Shown here: positions 34,154-35,593 of the stretch, piece by piece
Layout: the number at the start of each line of letters is the position of its first letter
Numbering within the stretch: position 1 is the first letter of the stretch
NCBI GenBank assembly: GCA_019425655.1
Contig: NQWY01000019.1
Coordinates: forward strand, 1-35,593
Origin: Rhizophagus prolifer
Taxonomy: Eukaryota > Glomeromycota > Glomeromycetes > Glomerales > Glomeraceae
Length of the DNA stretch: 35,593 nucleotides
Direction: 5' to 3'
Notes under the pieces: model-generated
What the model was told of the DNA's origin: nothing
Databases searched by the model: none
The model's input: the letters and a program-made list of their open reading frames with translations, nothing else
Position numbers and translations under genes: made by a program

Positions 34154-34185
34154 AAAAATACCGTTGAAAATTCAACGGTATTTTT
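34154..34185. terminator. Bidirectional terminator
   Basis: AAAAATACCGTTGAA and TTCAACGGTATTTTT pair as a 15-bp stem with A-run and T-run on its two sides. It separates the convergent tyrS and oxygenase genes. Confidence 0.9.
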
Positions 34186-34204
34186 GTTTTGAATATAATC
34201 CCAA

Positions 34205-35155
34205 TTAGATTTTTATCAGACCTAATTCAATTAGTCTTTCTCTTAAAAATTCTCCTGCTGTTGCATCAGGATATAATTTCGGATTATTTTCATCCACACA
34301 ATTCTCCAGCACATCCAAAGGCATATCACTTACAGGATGCATAAAGAACGGAATCGAATATCTTGAAGTTCCCCACAATTCTCTTGACGGATTCACTACC
34401 CGGTGAATCGTAGATTTCAGTTTATTATTGGTATGTCTTGACAACATATCACCTACGTTGATCACCAGCTCATCTGGCTCAGCAATAGCATCAATCCAAT
34501 CGCCATTGTGATTCTGAACCTGAAGGCCTTTTCCTTGAGAACCCATTAGAAGCGTGATTAAGTTGATGTCTCCGTGAGCAGCAGCTCTCACAGCATCGTC
34601 CGGTTCTTCTGTAATCGGCGGATAATGAATAGGTCTAAGGATAGAATTCCCTTCAGCGATTTTATCATCAAAATAAAATTCATCCAGATCAAGATATAAA
34701 GCCAAAGCTCTCAAAACATATTTCCCTGTTTTTTCAAGCATCTGATAAGTCTCCTTACCTACTTCATTGAACTTCGGAAGTTCCTCCACGATGACATTGT
34801 CAGGATATTCGTTTTTGTATTTTGAATCATCTGAAACATATTGTCCAAAATGCCAAAATTCTTTCAAATCTCCTTTTTTAAAACCTTTAGCCGTTTCTTT
34901 TCCGAAACCTACATAACCTCTTTGCCCTCCGATGCCGGGGATCTCATACTTCTGTTTCGTTTCCACGGGAAGGTCAAAAAAGTTTTTCACTTCTCCATAC
35001 AATTCACTCACAAGCTTATCATCAAGGAAATGTCCTTTGAGGGCTACAAAACCAATTTCTTCGTAAGCTTTTCCGATTTCATTTACAAATTTCTGTTTGC
35101 GTTCCGGGTTGTCCGAAAGGAAATCACGCAGATCTACACTAGGTATTTTGTCCAT
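34205..35155 (-). CDS. Isopenicillin-N-synthase-like 2-oxoglutarate/Fe(II) oxygenase
   Basis: A 316-residue enzyme, started at MDKIPSVDL (35155) because the longer reading adds 22 residues that cover the promoter. DIOX_N features sit at 3-100; the double-stranded beta helix has H194 and D196 (AAAHGDINLITLL) and H251 (STIHRVVNP) as iron ligands and R265 in RYSIPFF for the 2-oxoglutarate carboxylate. Such bacterial members oxidise small molecules; the substrate is unknown. It converges on tyrS at a terminator and has its own -7 box. Confidence 0.9.
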   Translation of the reverse strand: MDKIPSVDLRDFLSDNPERKQKFVNEIGKAYEEIGFVALKGHFLDDKLVSELYGEVKNFFDLPVETKQKYEIPGIGGQRGYVGFGKETAKGFKKGDLKEFWHFGQYVSDDSKYKNEYPDNVIVEELPKFNEVGKETYQMLEKTGKYVLRALALYLDLDEFYFDDKIAEGNSILRPIHYPPITEEPDDAVRAAAHGDINLITLLMGSQGKGLQVQNHNGDWIDAIAEPDELVINVGDMLSRHTNNKLKSTIHRVVNPSRELWGTSRYSIPFFMHPVSDMPLDVLENCVDENNPKLYPDATAGEFLRERLIELGLIKI

Positions 35156-35179
35156 TGATAAATAGAAATTTTTGTCACG

Positions 35180-35187
35180 CAAAATTA
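35180..35187 (-). promoter_or_regulatory. -7 box of the oxygenase gene
   Basis: TAATTTTG on the minus strand matches TAnnTTTG exactly, 24 bases upstream of the start at 35155, which also supports that start over the longer reading. Confidence 0.55.
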
Positions 35188-35255
35188 GTGTTTTAATTTT
35201 TAGATGAGGTCTTGAAAACACAATAATTTAATATTCATAAAATGGTGCTTTTGGT

Positions 35256-35263
35256 TATATTTG
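35256..35263 (+). promoter_or_regulatory. -7 box of the hydrolase gene
   Basis: TATATTTG matches TAnnTTTG exactly, 7 bases upstream of the ATG at 35271, so the message has a very short or no leader. Confidence 0.5.
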
Positions 35264-35270
35264 CACACTT

Positions 35271-35593
35271 ATGGAATTACAATATCTGGTCCGTGAACCA
35301 CAGAATATCACACCTGAAACACCAATATTATTTATGCTTCATGGCTATGGGAGCAATGAGGAGGATCTGTTTAACTTTGTGCCTACTCTGCCGGAGGACT
35401 GGCTAGTTGTGAGTTTCCGTGCTCCTAAAAACTCAAATTACGGTGGATATGCGTGGTTTGATATAGATTTTAATAATCCATCGAATTTTCTGGATGAAAA
35501 TGAAGGCAACGAAGCAGTGAAACTGGTTATGGAAAATATTATGTCCGTGACCAACAGATATGGACTAACTAACAATCCAACTCATCTTTGTGG
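35271..35593 (+). CDS. Alpha/beta hydrolase (phospholipase/carboxylesterase type), N-terminal part
   Basis: The first 107 codons of a gene that runs off the right edge. LFMLHGYGSNEEDLFNF holds the HGxGxxxxD oxyanion region of Abhydrolase_2 (carboxylesterase/lysophospholipase) enzymes, and VVSFRAPKNSNYGGYAWFDIDF follows as in that family. The nucleophile motif (GFSQGG in relatives) should come just after the window edge, after THLC. The substrate cannot be told. Confidence 0.8.
   Translation, partial: MELQYLVREPQNITPETPILFMLHGYGSNEEDLFNFVPTLPEDWLVVSFRAPKNSNYGGYAWFDIDFNNPSNFLDENEGNEAVKLVMENIMSVTNRYGLTNNPTHLC

Noticed and set aside
1-35593. CRISPR arrays, rRNA and tRNA genes, insertion sequences
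   Set aside because: No regularly spaced repeats, no cloverleaf-forming or rRNA-like sequence and no transposase gene were seen on either strand.

Overview
The window looks like a chromosomal segment of a Chryseobacterium-like Flavobacteriia species (Bacteroidota, Weeksellaceae type). The reasons are AT-rich DNA, repeated Bacteroidota -7 boxes (TAnnTTTG) just upstream of genes, weak or absent Shine-Dalgarno sequences, and lineage-typical families: GLPGLI, FISUMP, DUF3945/DUF4099, DUF2147, TIGR03643 and DUF2256. No rRNA, tRNA or CRISPR array was seen.

Layout. (1) 1-1.99 kb: a leftward efflux operon (DUF2147 protein, TolC-like channel, start of a periplasmic adaptor) behind a 21-bp-spaced direct repeat that looks like an AraC-family operator. 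(2) 2-9 kb: accessory DNA with a DUF3945/DUF4099 gene of mobile-element type, a long gene-poor stretch with two structured elements, a FISUMP lipoprotein-like secreted protein, a decayed 3-hydroxyacyl-CoA dehydrogenase, a small secreted protein paired with a GLPGLI protein, small hypothetical genes, a possible PD-(D/E)XK-fold protein and a DUF2511 lipoprotein. (3) 9.1-14.2 kb: a membrane-anchored exonuclease VII large-subunit-like protein, a short-chain dehydrogenase with its AraC regulator and a second 21-bp direct-repeat operator, and a patatin-like phospholipase gene split by a stop. (4) 14.3-20.5 kb: a DNA-damage cassette: AlkB, a LexA/CI-like S24 repressor, and divergent dinB and dnaE-like polymerase genes. 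A perfect 19-bp palindrome lies at the divergent promoter. The dnaE-like gene has a single frameshift, and the DNA right after its stop is the tail of an unrelated flavin monooxygenase. (5) 20.7-29.3 kb: a light/flavin cluster: ribA and a SDR-DUF2867 gene leftward; TetR, ABC1 kinase, DUF2256, cryptochrome-DASH, a photolyase-related protein without Fe-S cysteines, TIGR03643, a SDR and MarR rightward, tightly packed. (6) 29.5-31.3 kb: an excisionase-like HTH gene and a tyrosine integrase abutting the 3' end of mnmE. (7) 31.3-35.6 kb: core genes mnmE (interrupted), tyrS, a 2-oxoglutarate/Fe(II) oxygenase and the start of an alpha/beta hydrolase.

The genes most likely to work together are the S24-DinB-DnaE (plus AlkB) set, which fits inducible damage tolerance, and the ribA/photolyase set, which fits light-induced flavin supply and photorepair. 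Several conserved genes here (mnmE, cryptochrome-DASH, dnaE-like, patatin) are interrupted, some by apparent short out-of-frame deletions. Whether this is real gene decay or a sequencing/assembly problem is the main open question for this window.
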